Assembly (NCBI GenBank): GCA_946542925.1 | Contig: CAMNLA010000020.1 | Location: 1-20,479 of the forward strand | Source of the DNA: UBA4363 sp002393965 | Lineage (GTDB): Bacteria; Bacteroidota; Bacteroidia; Bacteroidales; Paludibacteraceae | DNA length: 20,479 nucleotides | Reading direction: 5' to 3' | Shown here: positions 1 to 6,984 of the stretch, piece after piece | Numbering within the stretch: the stretch's first letter is position 1 | Layout: the number at the start of each line of letters is the position of its first letter | Program-made: the position numbers and the translations under genes | The notes under the pieces: generated by a model | Told to the model about the DNA's origin: nothing | What the model saw: the letters and a program-made list of their open reading frames with translations, nothing else | Databases searched by the model: none

Positions 1-1
1 A

Positions 2-220
2 GCCGAAAGCAGAAGCCAAAATTATTTGGGTTATGCTGAGGCGAGAAAAGGCCTATTGAAAATGAACCTTTTTGTTAAGCCAGATGAGCAAAGTCAAACT
101 TGTTTGAACATTGCCATGGCGAAAAAAGGACTAATGAAATTAAACGTTTCTTTCAAGAGGCTTAATTTTTCAAAAGACATATTTTCAGATTCAAAGCTAT
201 GGCAGAAAAGTTGGAAGTAA
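2..220 (+). CDS. Partial open frame of unknown function, open at the left window edge
   Basis: This reading frame is open from the window edge to a TAA at 218-220, so it would overlap the start of korA by 22 bp. I do not recognise the product. Two segments 26 residues apart resemble each other, AEARKGLLKMN and AMAKKGLMKLN. The differences are mostly conservative (R/K, L/M, M/L), as in a duplicated coding segment rather than random DNA. The frame has no ATG before residue 20, only a TTG at 26, so if real it is either the C-terminal end of a gene beginning outside the window or a small peptide. It may equally be a non-coding leader of korA that happens to be open. The call rests only on the open frame and the repeat. 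Confidence 0.2.
   Translation, partial: AESRSQNYLGYAEARKGLLKMNLFVKPDEQSQTCLNIAMAKKGLMKLNVSFKRLNFSKDIFSDSKLWQKSWK
40..157 (+). repeat. Imperfect direct repeat, 78-bp period, upstream of korA
   Basis: Positions 40-79 and 118-157 align without gaps at 31 of 40 bases. The offset is 78 bp, an exact multiple of three. A related core (TGCTGAGGC followed by AAAAGGCCT) is at 34-54 here and recurs at 12084-12102 upstream of porX. Function is unknown; a duplicated small coding segment or a dispersed intergenic element are both possible. Confidence 0.45.
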
Positions 221-2049
221 AGGAATTGGACCAGGTGGCAGTACGCTTCTCTGGCGATTCCGGAGACGGAATGCAGTTGGCGGGAAATATTTTTTCGACA
301 ATTTCCGCTACTGTAGGTAATAGTATCAGTACCTTCCCGGATTACCCAGCCGATATTCGGGCTCCTCAGGGTAGCCTTACCGGCGTTTCTGGTTTCCAGG
401 TTCATATCGGGGCCGAAACGGTTTACACTCCGGGAGACCAATGCGACGTGTTGGTGGCAATGAATGCTGCTGCCTTGAAAACACAGTATAAGTACGCAAA
501 ACCGAACGGAGCAATTATTATCGATACCGATTCCTTTAAGGAAAAGGATCTGGAAAAGGCTCAGTTCAAGACCTCCGACCCTCTTAAGGAGATGGGAATT
601 GACCCGGATCGCGTCATCGCGTGTCCAATCTCTCAGATGGTGAAGGATTGTCTCAAGGATACCGGCATGGACACCAAGGCAATTCTGAAATGCCGCAATA
701 TGTTTGCTCTCGGCTTGGTCTGCTACCTCTTCGACCGCGACCTCGATATCGCTTTCAATTTCCTCAAGGAGAAATTCTCTAAGAAGCCAGGGGTCGCAGA
801 GGCTAATATCAAGGTCATCCAGGCGGGATACGACTACGGTGCAAATACACATAGCTCTGTAGCAAATGTTTACCGCATCGAGTCGAAGACTAAGGTGCCG
901 GGACGTTACATGGATATCACGGGTAATAAGGCGACAGCATACGGCTTGATTGCAGCCGCCGAAAAAGCGGGATTGCGCCTCTACCTCGGCTCCTATCCGA
1001 TTACTCCGGCAACAGATATTCTGCACGAACTATCCAAACATAAATCTCTGGGCGTGACAACAGTTCAGTGCGAGGACGAAATCGCAGGATGTGCAAGCGC
1101 TATCGGTGCCTCCTTCGCTGGAGCACTGGCTTGTACTTCTACTTCCGGACCTGGAATCTGCCTCAAGAGCGAGGCAATGAACCTTGCCGTTATCCTCGAA
1201 CTGCCTCTTGTCGTTATTGACGTTCAGCGCGGTGGACCAGCAACCGGACTCCCGACCAAGAGCGAACAAACCGACCTGTTGCAGGTCCTCTACGGACGAA
1301 ACGGTGAGTCACCGATGCCTGTGATCGCAGCTACCAGCCCGACCGACTGCTTCGATGCCGCTTACCAGGCTAGCAAGATAGCTCTGGAACACATGACTCC
1401 GGTTGTCCTGATGACGGATGCCTATATCGCTAACGGTTCTGCGGCATTCAAACTGCCGGAACTCGACAAGCTGGACGCAATCAACCCTCCGTACGTACCA
1501 GAGGAAATGAAGGGAACCTGGACTCCTTATAAGCGTGATGAGAAGACCGGGTCTCGCTACTGGGCAGTTCCGGGACGAAAAGGGTTTGCCCATATCTTGG
1601 GTGGACTGGAGAAGGATAATGCCACTGGAGCAATTTCTACCAATCCGGAAAACCACGACCTTATGTGTCGTCTCCGCGCTCAGAAGATCGAGAAGATTCA
1701 GGTGCCGGACGTAGAAGTTTTGGGCGATAAAGATGATGCCGAACTGCTCATCGTCGGATTCGGTGGGACATACGGCCATCTGCACGCAGCAATGGACGAA
1801 ATGAGAGCGCAGGGAAAGAAAGTAGCTCTCGCTCATTTCAAGTTCATCAACCCACTGCCGAAGAATACCGCCGAAGTGATGAAGAAATATAAGAAGGTCA
1901 TAGTTGCTGAACAGAATCTCGGTCAGTTCGCAGGATACCTCCGCATGAAGGTGGACGGATTTGTGCCGTACCAGTTCAATCAGGTGAAAGGACAGCCTTT
2001 CGTAGTGAAGGAATTGGTTGAGGCTTTCAACAACGTCTATAACAAATAA
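199..2049 (+). CDS. korA: 2-oxoacid:ferredoxin oxidoreductase, fused gamma-alpha subunit (KorA)
   Basis: This is the large subunit of a 2-oxoacid:ferredoxin oxidoreductase, most likely the 2-oxoglutarate enzyme. With KorB it oxidatively decarboxylates the 2-oxoacid to the acyl-CoA and reduces ferredoxin in the cytoplasm. At 616 residues it is a gamma-alpha fusion. Residues ~10-190 are the gamma domain (VRFSGDSGDGMQLAGNIF). Residues ~240-420 are the pyrimidine-binding alpha domain, with SYPITPATDI and the STSGPG and DVQRGGPATG motifs. The C-terminal ~150 residues form the transketolase-C-like domain (LLIVGFGGTYGHLHAA). The ATG at 199 gives the usual N-terminus just before the gamma domain; no Shine-Dalgarno is seen. 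It is followed by korB after 51 bp, which fits an operon. Substrate specificity (2-oxoglutarate versus branched-chain 2-oxoacids or pyruvate) cannot be settled from sequence. Confidence 0.93.
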   Translation: MAEKLEVKELDQVAVRFSGDSGDGMQLAGNIFSTISATVGNSISTFPDYPADIRAPQGSLTGVSGFQVHIGAETVYTPGDQCDVLVAMNAAALKTQYKYAKPNGAIIIDTDSFKEKDLEKAQFKTSDPLKEMGIDPDRVIACPISQMVKDCLKDTGMDTKAILKCRNMFALGLVCYLFDRDLDIAFNFLKEKFSKKPGVAEANIKVIQAGYDYGANTHSSVANVYRIESKTKVPGRYMDITGNKATAYGLIAAAEKAGLRLYLGSYPITPATDILHELSKHKSLGVTTVQCEDEIAGCASAIGASFAGALACTSTSGPGICLKSEAMNLAVILELPLVVIDVQRGGPATGLPTKSEQTDLLQVLYGRNGESPMPVIAATSPTDCFDAAYQASKIALEHMTPVVLMTDAYIANGSAAFKLPELDKLDAINPPYVPEEMKGTWTPYKRDEKTGSRYWAVPGRKGFAHILGGLEKDNATGAISTNPENHDLMCRLRAQKIEKIQVPDVEVLGDKDDAELLIVGFGGTYGHLHAAMDEMRAQGKKVALAHFKFINPLPKNTAEVMKKYKKVIVAEQNLGQFAGYLRMKVDGFVPYQFNQVKGQPFVVKELVEAFNNVYNK

Positions 2050-2100
2050 CTTTACTTATTTTTCTCTCTTCGAAAAATGAACGTTTAAAGCACACACATT

Positions 2101-3105
2101 ATGAGCGAATATACAGCACAAGATTACAAGAAGGGCCAACCAAGATGGTGCCCGGGATGTGGAGACCACTTTTTCCTTGCGTCTCTGCATAAGGCAATGG
2201 CAGAAATAGGAGTCGCTCCCGAGGATACGGCTGTGATTTCGGGTATCGGATGCTCCAGCCGACTGCCTCATTACATGGCTACTTACGGCATGAATACAAT
2301 TCACGGACGTGCCGCCGCTATCGCCACTGGATGCAAGGTGTCCAACCCTAAATTGGCAGTATGGCAGATCTCCGGCGACGGTGATGGACTCGCCATCGGT
2401 GGAAACCATTTCATTCACGCAAACCGACGCAACATCGACCTCAACATGATTCTCCTCAACAACCGTATCTACGGACTGACCAAGGGACAATACTCGCCGA
2501 CTTCGCCTCGCGGATTCGTCAGCAAGTCCTCTCCGTATGGAACGGTCGAGGACCCTTTCCGACCGGCAGAACTCTGCTTCGGAGCTCGCGGCCACTTCTT
2601 CGCTCGTTGCGTAGCAAGCGACGCAAAGGGGACTGTCGAAGTCCTCAAGCAGGCTTATGCTCACAAAGGAGCTTCGGTGACAGAAGTATTGCAGAATTGT
2701 GTCATCTTTAACGATGGAACTCACGAGAGCGTCTATACGAATGAAGGACGACGCAAGAATGCTATCTATCTCGAACATGGCAAACCGATGATCTTCGGTG
2801 AGAATAATGAGTTCGGACTCGTTCAGGAAGGATTCGGACTGAAGGTGGTCAGAATAGGTGAAAACGGAATCACCGAGAAGGATATCCTTGTTCACGATGC
2901 ACACTGCGAGGATAATACACTGCAACTCAAACTCGCTATGATGGAGGGTCCGGACTTCCCTATCGCGCTCGGTGTCATCCGCGACGTGCCGGCTCCTACC
3001 TACGATGAGGCTGTGAACTCGCAGATAGAGGAAATCAAGGCAAAGAAACCGTACCATAATTTTGCCGAACTGCTGGAGACCAACGATATCTGGGAGGTAA
3101 AATAA
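2101..3105 (+). CDS. korB: 2-oxoacid:ferredoxin oxidoreductase, beta subunit (KorB)
   Basis: This 334-residue protein is the thiamine-diphosphate-binding subunit that pairs with KorA. The TPP/magnesium motif is visible as SGDGDGLAIGGNHFIHANRR, followed by NMILLNNRIYGLTKGQ (residues ~91-130). Four cysteines expected to hold the [4Fe-4S] cluster of the family are present: Cys17 and Cys20 in WCPGCGDH, Cys51 in GIGCSSR, and Cys200 in LQNCVIFNDG. No separate ferredoxin-like delta subunit is visible next to it, so the enzyme here would be the two-gene KorAB form passing electrons to a ferredoxin encoded elsewhere. The gene ends 31 bp before a strong hairpin, which suggests the korAB transcript stops there. 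Confidence 0.93.
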   Translation: MSEYTAQDYKKGQPRWCPGCGDHFFLASLHKAMAEIGVAPEDTAVISGIGCSSRLPHYMATYGMNTIHGRAAAIATGCKVSNPKLAVWQISGDGDGLAIGGNHFIHANRRNIDLNMILLNNRIYGLTKGQYSPTSPRGFVSKSSPYGTVEDPFRPAELCFGARGHFFARCVASDAKGTVEVLKQAYAHKGASVTEVLQNCVIFNDGTHESVYTNEGRRKNAIYLEHGKPMIFGENNEFGLVQEGFGLKVVRIGENGITEKDILVHDAHCEDNTLQLKLAMMEGPDFPIALGVIRDVPAPTYDEAVNSQIEEIKAKKPYHNFAELLETNDIWEVK

Positions 3106-3135
3106 CCAATAGTCTTTATCATACTTCCTAACCAT

Positions 3136-3175
3136 ACGAAAAACATTCTTTGAACTGTCAGAGAGTGTTTTTCGT
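3136..3175 (+). terminator. Terminator hairpin after korB
   Basis: The arms 3136-3153 and 3158-3175 form an 18-bp stem with two G-U pairs around a 4-base loop. The 3' arm contains a run of five T. It lies between the korB stop and the promoter of the next gene. Confidence 0.75.
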
Positions 3176-3186
3176 GTTTATTGACG

Positions 3187-3194
3187 TATCTTTG
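3187..3194 (+). promoter_or_regulatory. Bacteroidota -7 promoter element for the CYTH-luxS unit
   Basis: TATCTTTG matches the Bacteroidota -7 consensus TAnnTTTG exactly and lies 26 bp before the CYTH start codon. No TTTG -33 element is found at 19-21 bp upstream. Confidence 0.6.
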
Positions 3195-3219
3195 CACGAT
3201 TCTTTTCAGATAGAGATTG

Positions 3220-3702
3220 ATGGCGAAAGAAATAGAACGTAAGTTTTTGGTTACTGGAACGGATTACCGCTCCGGACAGCGCACGCTCTTCAAACAAGGA
3301 TACCTCTCCATCGATCCTGCCCATACCATTCGTGTACGTATCAGCGACAAGAAGGCTTTCCTGACTATCAAGGGTATGACAAAAGGGGTCGAACGAATGG
3401 AATACGAGTACCAGATACCGGTAACCGATGCCGAAGAAATGCTTCAGAACCTCTGCAAACAAACCATTATCGAAAAATACCGCTATGTCCTGCCTGCCGG
3501 CAACGGACTGAAATGGGAAGTGGACGAGTTCCTCGGTGCAAACGCCGGATTGGTAGTGGCGGAAATAGAACTGCGACACAGCGACGAACAAGTCTCTCTT
3601 CCGCAATGGCTGGGACGTGAGGTAAGCGGTGAGGAACGGTTCTATAATTCCAACCTCTCACAACACCCGTTCTGTGAGTGGGATGAGAAAGAACGACGAT
3701 AG
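3220..3702 (+). CDS. CYTH-domain (triphosphate tunnel) protein
   Basis: This is a 160-residue single-domain CYTH protein. It begins with the diagnostic ExExK signature (KEIERKFLV, residues 3-11) and continues with the strands expected of the tunnel: TIRVRISDKKAFLTIKG, MEYEYQIP, IIEKYRYVL, WEVDEFLG and VVAEIEL. These supply the alternating acidic and basic residues that bind metal and triphosphate. Short bacterial CYTH proteins of this size are mostly inorganic or organic triphosphatases; class IV adenylate cyclases belong to the same fold, so cyclase activity cannot be excluded. The ATG at 3220 is preferred over the TTG just before it because it gives the canonical N-terminus. luxS follows 34 bp later, so the two are probably cotranscribed. 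Confidence 0.85.
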   Translation: MAKEIERKFLVTGTDYRSGQRTLFKQGYLSIDPAHTIRVRISDKKAFLTIKGMTKGVERMEYEYQIPVTDAEEMLQNLCKQTIIEKYRYVLPAGNGLKWEVDEFLGANAGLVVAEIELRHSDEQVSLPQWLGREVSGEERFYNSNLSQHPFCEWDEKERR

Positions 3703-3736
3703 ACAAAGAGATTCATCCGACTAATAAGGTTATATC

Positions 3737-4231
3737 ATGGAAGTAATACAGAGTTTTACAATAGATCATACGCGCCTCAAGCCAGGTATCTATATATCTC
3801 GGGAAGATCCTCGTTTCACTACCTACGACCTGCGGTTTACGGCTCCGAATGAAGAGCCTGCAATCGCCCCGGCTGCTATGCATAGCATCGAACACCTCAT
3901 GGCTACGTGGTTCCGTAATTCAAGGGTCAAGGAATCGGTCGTCTATGTCGGACCGATGGGATGCCTTACCGGCATGTACGTCGTCATGGCAGAGCCCCTC
4001 TCTGTTTATGAGATGCGAGATCTGACTATGGAATGCCTCGAGTGGATTTCGACACAGGAACAGGTCCCGGCAACAACGCCACAGACATGCGGCAACTATC
4101 TGCTACACGACCTGCCGATGTGCAAGTGGGAATGTGCTCGATATCTCCATCGGTTGAAGAACGAGTTTTGTTGTGAGTATTCGAAACTACAGGTCCAACT
4201 CAACGAGGGACTTACATTCGCCGATGCGTGA
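3737..4231 (+). CDS. luxS: S-ribosylhomocysteine lyase LuxS
   Basis: LuxS cleaves S-ribosylhomocysteine to homocysteine and 4,5-dihydroxy-2,3-pentanedione, the AI-2 precursor, in the activated methyl cycle. The 164-residue length is normal. The metal site is intact: His49 and His53 in the HxxEH motif (MHSIEHLMATWFRN), with Glu52 as general base, and Cys118 in QTCGNY. The catalytic cysteine is Cys76 in VGPMGCLTGMY. No mtnN/pfs nucleosidase gene, which supplies the substrate, lies in the window. The gene is the second member of a CYTH-luxS unit and is closed by a very strong hairpin 26 bp downstream. Confidence 0.96.
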   Translation: MEVIQSFTIDHTRLKPGIYISREDPRFTTYDLRFTAPNEEPAIAPAAMHSIEHLMATWFRNSRVKESVVYVGPMGCLTGMYVVMAEPLSVYEMRDLTMECLEWISTQEQVPATTPQTCGNYLLHDLPMCKWECARYLHRLKNEFCCEYSKLQVQLNEGLTFADA

Positions 4232-4257
4232 TATGTCTTTCCCCTGTCTGACCTGAC

Positions 4258-4302
4258 ACAACGAAAGGAGCGTTTCCTAATAAGAAACGCTCCTTTCGTT
4301 GT
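4258..4302. terminator. Perfect 19-bp inverted repeat between convergent genes
   Basis: The arms 4258-4276 and 4284-4302 are perfectly complementary over 19 bp with a 7-base loop. The element lies between luxS (plus) and a convergent minus-strand gene, so it can terminate both. It lacks a long U-tract after the stem on either strand. Confidence 0.8.
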
Positions 4303-4353
4303 TGATAATATTTCGTCCCATGGACGTATCATCAGACAAAGGAAGAGAGTTTG

Positions 4354-4791
4354 TCAGTCATCGCTACTATTAAGAAGGTTTTTTTCAAGGGTTTCGTCAA
4401 AGTCTTCCTGACTTAGCAGAACCCATACGTGACCGAAGACTCCTACCGAAATGGCATTCTCTCCAAATTCTCCGACGGAGAAGATCCACCGGTCTTTTAC
4501 TTCCAGTTGGGTCTGAACCGCATAGGAGAGGATGCTGCTCATGAAAGAGGAACCCAAAAGACCAAGCTCATCTACATAGGCTTTGTTCTCGGTGAGATAA
4601 ATCTTGAACGTGTCTGTCACTTTATTCACGTGGTCAGCCTTCTTCGGACAAGTCAGAAAGGCGATGAAAAGCAGAACAAGTAAAATCAGTAGAGAGAGAA
4701 CAGGAATCCTCCATGGCGAGGAGGACTGCTTTTGTTGACCTTGGTCCACAGACATTGCTTGCCCGTTCGATGTGATCATTTCTTGTTCCAT
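4354..4791 (-). CDS. Small single-pass membrane protein, DUF4359-like
   Basis: The 145-residue product has a polar Q/S-rich N-terminus of ~26 residues, one strong transmembrane helix at about 28-47 (VLSLLILLVLLFIAFLTCP), and a ~95-residue C-terminal region with no further membrane segment. The part after the helix, with a DRWIFSVGEF segment followed by SVGVFGHVWVL, resembles by eye the end of DUF4359 proteins, a family of unknown function; I could not run a profile search. Topology is most simply N-in with the C-terminal domain in the periplasm. It has its own -7 element 34 bp upstream, and its 3' end faces luxS. No function can be assigned. Confidence 0.7.
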   Translation of the reverse strand: MEQEMITSNGQAMSVDQGQQKQSSSPWRIPVLSLLILLVLLFIAFLTCPKKADHVNKVTDTFKIYLTENKAYVDELGLLGSSFMSSILSYAVQTQLEVKDRWIFSVGEFGENAISVGVFGHVWVLLSQEDFDETLEKNLLNSSDD

Positions 4792-4824
4792 AATCGTTTT
4801 TCTTTATTTTTTACCCTATTGGCA

Positions 4825-4832
4825 CAAATATA
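4825..4832 (-). promoter_or_regulatory. -7 promoter element for the DUF4359-like gene
   Basis: On the minus strand this reads TATATTTG, an exact TAnnTTTG match 33 bp upstream of the start codon. A TTG on the minus strand lies 16 bp further upstream (4849-4851), slightly close for a -33 element. Confidence 0.5.
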
Positions 4833-5008
4833 ATACATAAATCACCAACAAGTTGAGCCAGAGGAGAATTTAAGATTCTGCAACCTCATGGATATGTCCT
4901 ATCCCAAAAAATCTATATGTTTTACATGTTGATATACTTCACAGGATTTTGTCTTTTACCATAAAACGAGGTCACGTGTTTTCCAATATATCTTACTATC
5001 CTCAAATT

Positions 5009-5028
5009 TAGATAGCAAATGCTATCTA
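5009..5028 (-). terminator. Short inverted repeat over the hddA stop codon
   Basis: A 9-bp perfect inverted repeat with a 2-base spacer (arms 5009-5017 and 5020-5028) includes the TAG stop codon of the minus-strand kinase gene. It is A/T-rich with no clear U-tract, so termination is only a guess. The rest of the 4833-5008 interval shows nothing recognisable. Confidence 0.3.
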
Positions 5029-6051
5029 ATAGATCTTCCAGCCATGCGCTCCGCCGTCCGTAAACTGGAATGGCATGGTAAAACCGTCAAGGTTGTTCAA
5101 TGCATCAATGACTTCTTTCTTTTTCGTCGGCTCTACCATGAACATGATGAATCCACCGCCACCGGCTCCGGATACTTTGCCTGATATCGCTCCGGCTGAC
5201 ATCGCCGTGTCAAAGGCTTCCTGTATCCGATCGTTCGTGATAGCTCCCGCCATCTTTTTCTTATTTTCCCAACCGGAACCTAATATCTCGGCAAGGCTCT
5301 TCATGTCACCTTTCAGAAGGGCCAGTTTCATGTCAATAGCACTTTGCTTGATCTGATGCATGGCCTCTATCGCTTCCTGATTGCCCGACGATGTGTTCTT
5401 ACGCTGCTCGTCAATAATTCGGGCACTGCTACGTGATTTGCCGGTAAAGTACAGGACCATGGAGGATTCTAGTTCGTCAATGATCCAACGCTTGATCTTC
5501 AGAGGATTGACAATTACAAGATCATTCTTTAGAAATTCCATATAGTTGAATCCACCGAAAGCAGCCGCATATTGGTCCTGTTTTCCTCCGGATAACGCAA
5601 GGTCTTTTCGCTCTATCTCATAGGCAAGACGGGATATCTCATAGTCGCCAAGAGGGAGGTTCAACCACTCTACGAAGGCTTTCAAGATGGTTACTACCAT
5701 GGTCGAGGAGGTACCAAGACCAGAACCCGCAGGCGCATCGTTGTAGGTGGTAATGGAAAAGGAGAGAGGACCGGTACCGAAATCGCGCACAATTCGGTTA
5801 TAAACCCCTTTGATCAAGGTCGCCTTCCCATCAATAGCGAGATTCTCTGATGATGGATAGGTCTCATGTGAGTCCGCATCGTATGATCGGATTTCTATTT
5901 GCTCGTCTGTGCGCTCCTCAATGGTACAGTACGCAAAGAGATTGATGGTCGCGTTCAGGACAAGACCTCCGTATAGGTCGCTGTATGGTGAGACATCGCT
6001 TCCTCCTCCCGCTAATCCCAACCGAAGGGGAGCTTTGCTGCGTATAATCAT
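5026..6051 (-). CDS. hddA: GHMP-family sugar kinase, probable D-glycero-D-manno-heptose 7-phosphate kinase (HddA type)
   Basis: This 341-residue cytoplasmic kinase of the GHMP superfamily is expected to phosphorylate heptose 7-phosphate at C1 on the route to GDP-heptose for surface glycans. The N-terminus MIIRSKAPLRLGLAGGGSDV with the following YGG is characteristic of the HddA/fucokinase-type branch. The ATP-binding GHMP motif is NDAPAGSGLGTSST (~104-117). SGGKQDQYAAAFGGFNYMEF follows at ~154-173, and the C-terminal glycine-rich motif SGAGGGGFIMFM is near 294. The length is normal for the family. None of the usual partners (gmhA, hddC, gmhB) is adjacent, so the sugar specificity is less certain than the fold; an L-fucose-type kinase domain is the alternative. 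It stands alone, with a -7 element 75 bp upstream. Confidence 0.8.
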   Translation of the reverse strand: MIIRSKAPLRLGLAGGGSDVSPYSDLYGGLVLNATINLFAYCTIEERTDEQIEIRSYDADSHETYPSSENLAIDGKATLIKGVYNRIVRDFGTGPLSFSITTYNDAPAGSGLGTSSTMVVTILKAFVEWLNLPLGDYEISRLAYEIERKDLALSGGKQDQYAAAFGGFNYMEFLKNDLVIVNPLKIKRWIIDELESSMVLYFTGKSRSSARIIDEQRKNTSSGNQEAIEAMHQIKQSAIDMKLALLKGDMKSLAEILGSGWENKKKMAGAITNDRIQEAFDTAMSAGAISGKVSGAGGGGFIMFMVEPTKKKEVIDALNNLDGFTMPFQFTDGGAHGWKIY

Positions 6052-6126
6052 GCGTTTCTCTTATTTTTCTTCGTCCATCCGGAACTGGATACAGTCCGAA
6101 GGGACAGACAGGGTGTTACATTAGGA

Positions 6127-6134
6127 CAAAAATA
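6127..6134 (-). promoter_or_regulatory. -7 promoter element for hddA
   Basis: The minus strand reads TATTTTTG, an exact match to TAnnTTTG, 75 bp upstream of the kinase start. No clear -33 element is seen. Confidence 0.45.
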
Positions 6135-6219
6135 AGTAATTTCCGAGTATTTCGATTCTTGACGAAGGAAGAAATACGACTTGGAAAGTAGGGTGGCCCA
6201 ATCTCTTTTGTTTTTTATC

Positions 6220-6227
6220 TATTTTTG
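6220..6227 (+). promoter_or_regulatory. -7 promoter element for the amidase gene
   Basis: TATTTTTG followed by CAC is an exact TAnnTTTG match. Its position makes upstream alternative starts of the amidase (TTG at 6181) untranscribed from this promoter and supports the ATG at 6301. Confidence 0.5.
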
Positions 6228-6300
6228 CACATATTTTGTCGTGATTAGTTCGTGGCCTGTCCATTGCGGATCGTGTTCTGGTCATGAAATCATTCTTCGT

Positions 6301-6885
6301 ATGACACATCGCTGTATTCTTTTGACGCTTTTTTTCCTGATAGAGACCTCTCTTTGGGCTCAACACCTGAACTGGAGCAATCACAAGGCGGAGGAACCTG
6401 TCAATGTCGTTGATCTTACCTCGTCAGTCAACTATGGATTCTCGGATGTGGATTCTCTCCGCCAACCCATAGACGTCATTGTCCTTCATTCGTCCTATTG
6501 TGTTGGACAAGATACGTTCTCTCTTCAGGGCGTGATGCGGCAATATCAACGTTACGGGGTCTCCCCACACTATATCGTTGACCGTAATGGGATAATCTAC
6601 CGAACCGTTCCGGAAGAGTACGTGGCCTATCACGCAGGGATTTCTCAACTGCCAGGAACAGAAAGGACGGGAATGAATTACTGCTCCATTGGAATAGAAA
6701 TCATCAATACGCCATCCCAACCTCCAACCGATATGCAGTACAGATCTTTGGCTCTGCTTGTGAAGGATATCCGCCGACGTTACGAGATTGGTTACATTGT
6801 CGGACATGCGGACGTCGCTCCAGGACGAAAGACCGATCCTTGGGCATTTGATTGGAGCAGATTCCGACAGATGCTGGAAGAGTAG
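6301..6885 (+). CDS. Exported N-acetylmuramoyl-L-alanine amidase (Amidase_2/PGRP-like)
   Basis: This 194-residue zinc amidase cleaves the bond between N-acetylmuramic acid and the stem peptide of peptidoglycan. A short signal peptide is visible (hydrophobic ILLTLFFLIETSLWA, likely cut near residue 20), so it acts in the periplasm or outside. Zinc ligands are His63 (VIVLHSSY), His169 (IVGHADVAPGRKTDP) and Asp179, where family members carry Asp or Cys. Glu133 in SIGIEI, His111 in AYHAG and Lys177 complete the usual active-site pattern. The frame extends upstream to a TTG at 6181, but the ATG at 6301 gives a proper signal sequence and follows the -7 element. A seven-codon frame at 6284-6304 ends in an ATGA overlap with this start. 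The gene stands alone, 99 bp before the CoA-transferase gene, which has its own -7 element. Confidence 0.88.
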   Translation: MTHRCILLTLFFLIETSLWAQHLNWSNHKAEEPVNVVDLTSSVNYGFSDVDSLRQPIDVIVLHSSYCVGQDTFSLQGVMRQYQRYGVSPHYIVDRNGIIYRTVPEEYVAYHAGISQLPGTERTGMNYCSIGIEIINTPSQPPTDMQYRSLALLVKDIRRRYEIGYIVGHADVAPGRKTDPWAFDWSRFRQMLEE

Positions 6886-6925
6886 TTTTCGATGACCTCC
6901 TTCTCCTAAAAAAAGAAAAATTCGC

Positions 6926-6933
6926 TATCTTTG
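6926..6933 (+). promoter_or_regulatory. -7 promoter element for the CoA-transferase gene
   Basis: TATCTTTG followed by CACC matches TAnnTTTG exactly, 51 bp before the start codon. No -33 TTTG is present at the expected distance. Confidence 0.55.
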
Positions 6934-6952
6934 CACCTCATTTTCAAGTTCT

Positions 6953-6966
6953 CTCTCAATTGAGAG
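6953..6966. promoter_or_regulatory. Perfect 14-bp palindrome in the CoA-transferase leader
   Basis: CTCTCAATTGAGAG is a perfect palindrome about 20 bp downstream of the -7 element and 18 bp before the start codon. It could be an operator or a small RNA hairpin; no matching regulator is seen nearby. Confidence 0.3.
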
Positions 6967-6984
6967 TATAATCTTTAATCATAA

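Noticed and set aside
2056..3135. A 359-codon antisense frame covering korB, and similar long antisense frames over korA (94-1026) and the CoA-transferase gene (6979-7887)
   Set aside because: They are shadows of strongly biased codon use in highly expressed genes and show no domain or signal.
6181..6300. TTG start at 6181 for the amidase
   Set aside because: It would precede the likely -7 element and place the signal peptide 40 residues inside the protein.
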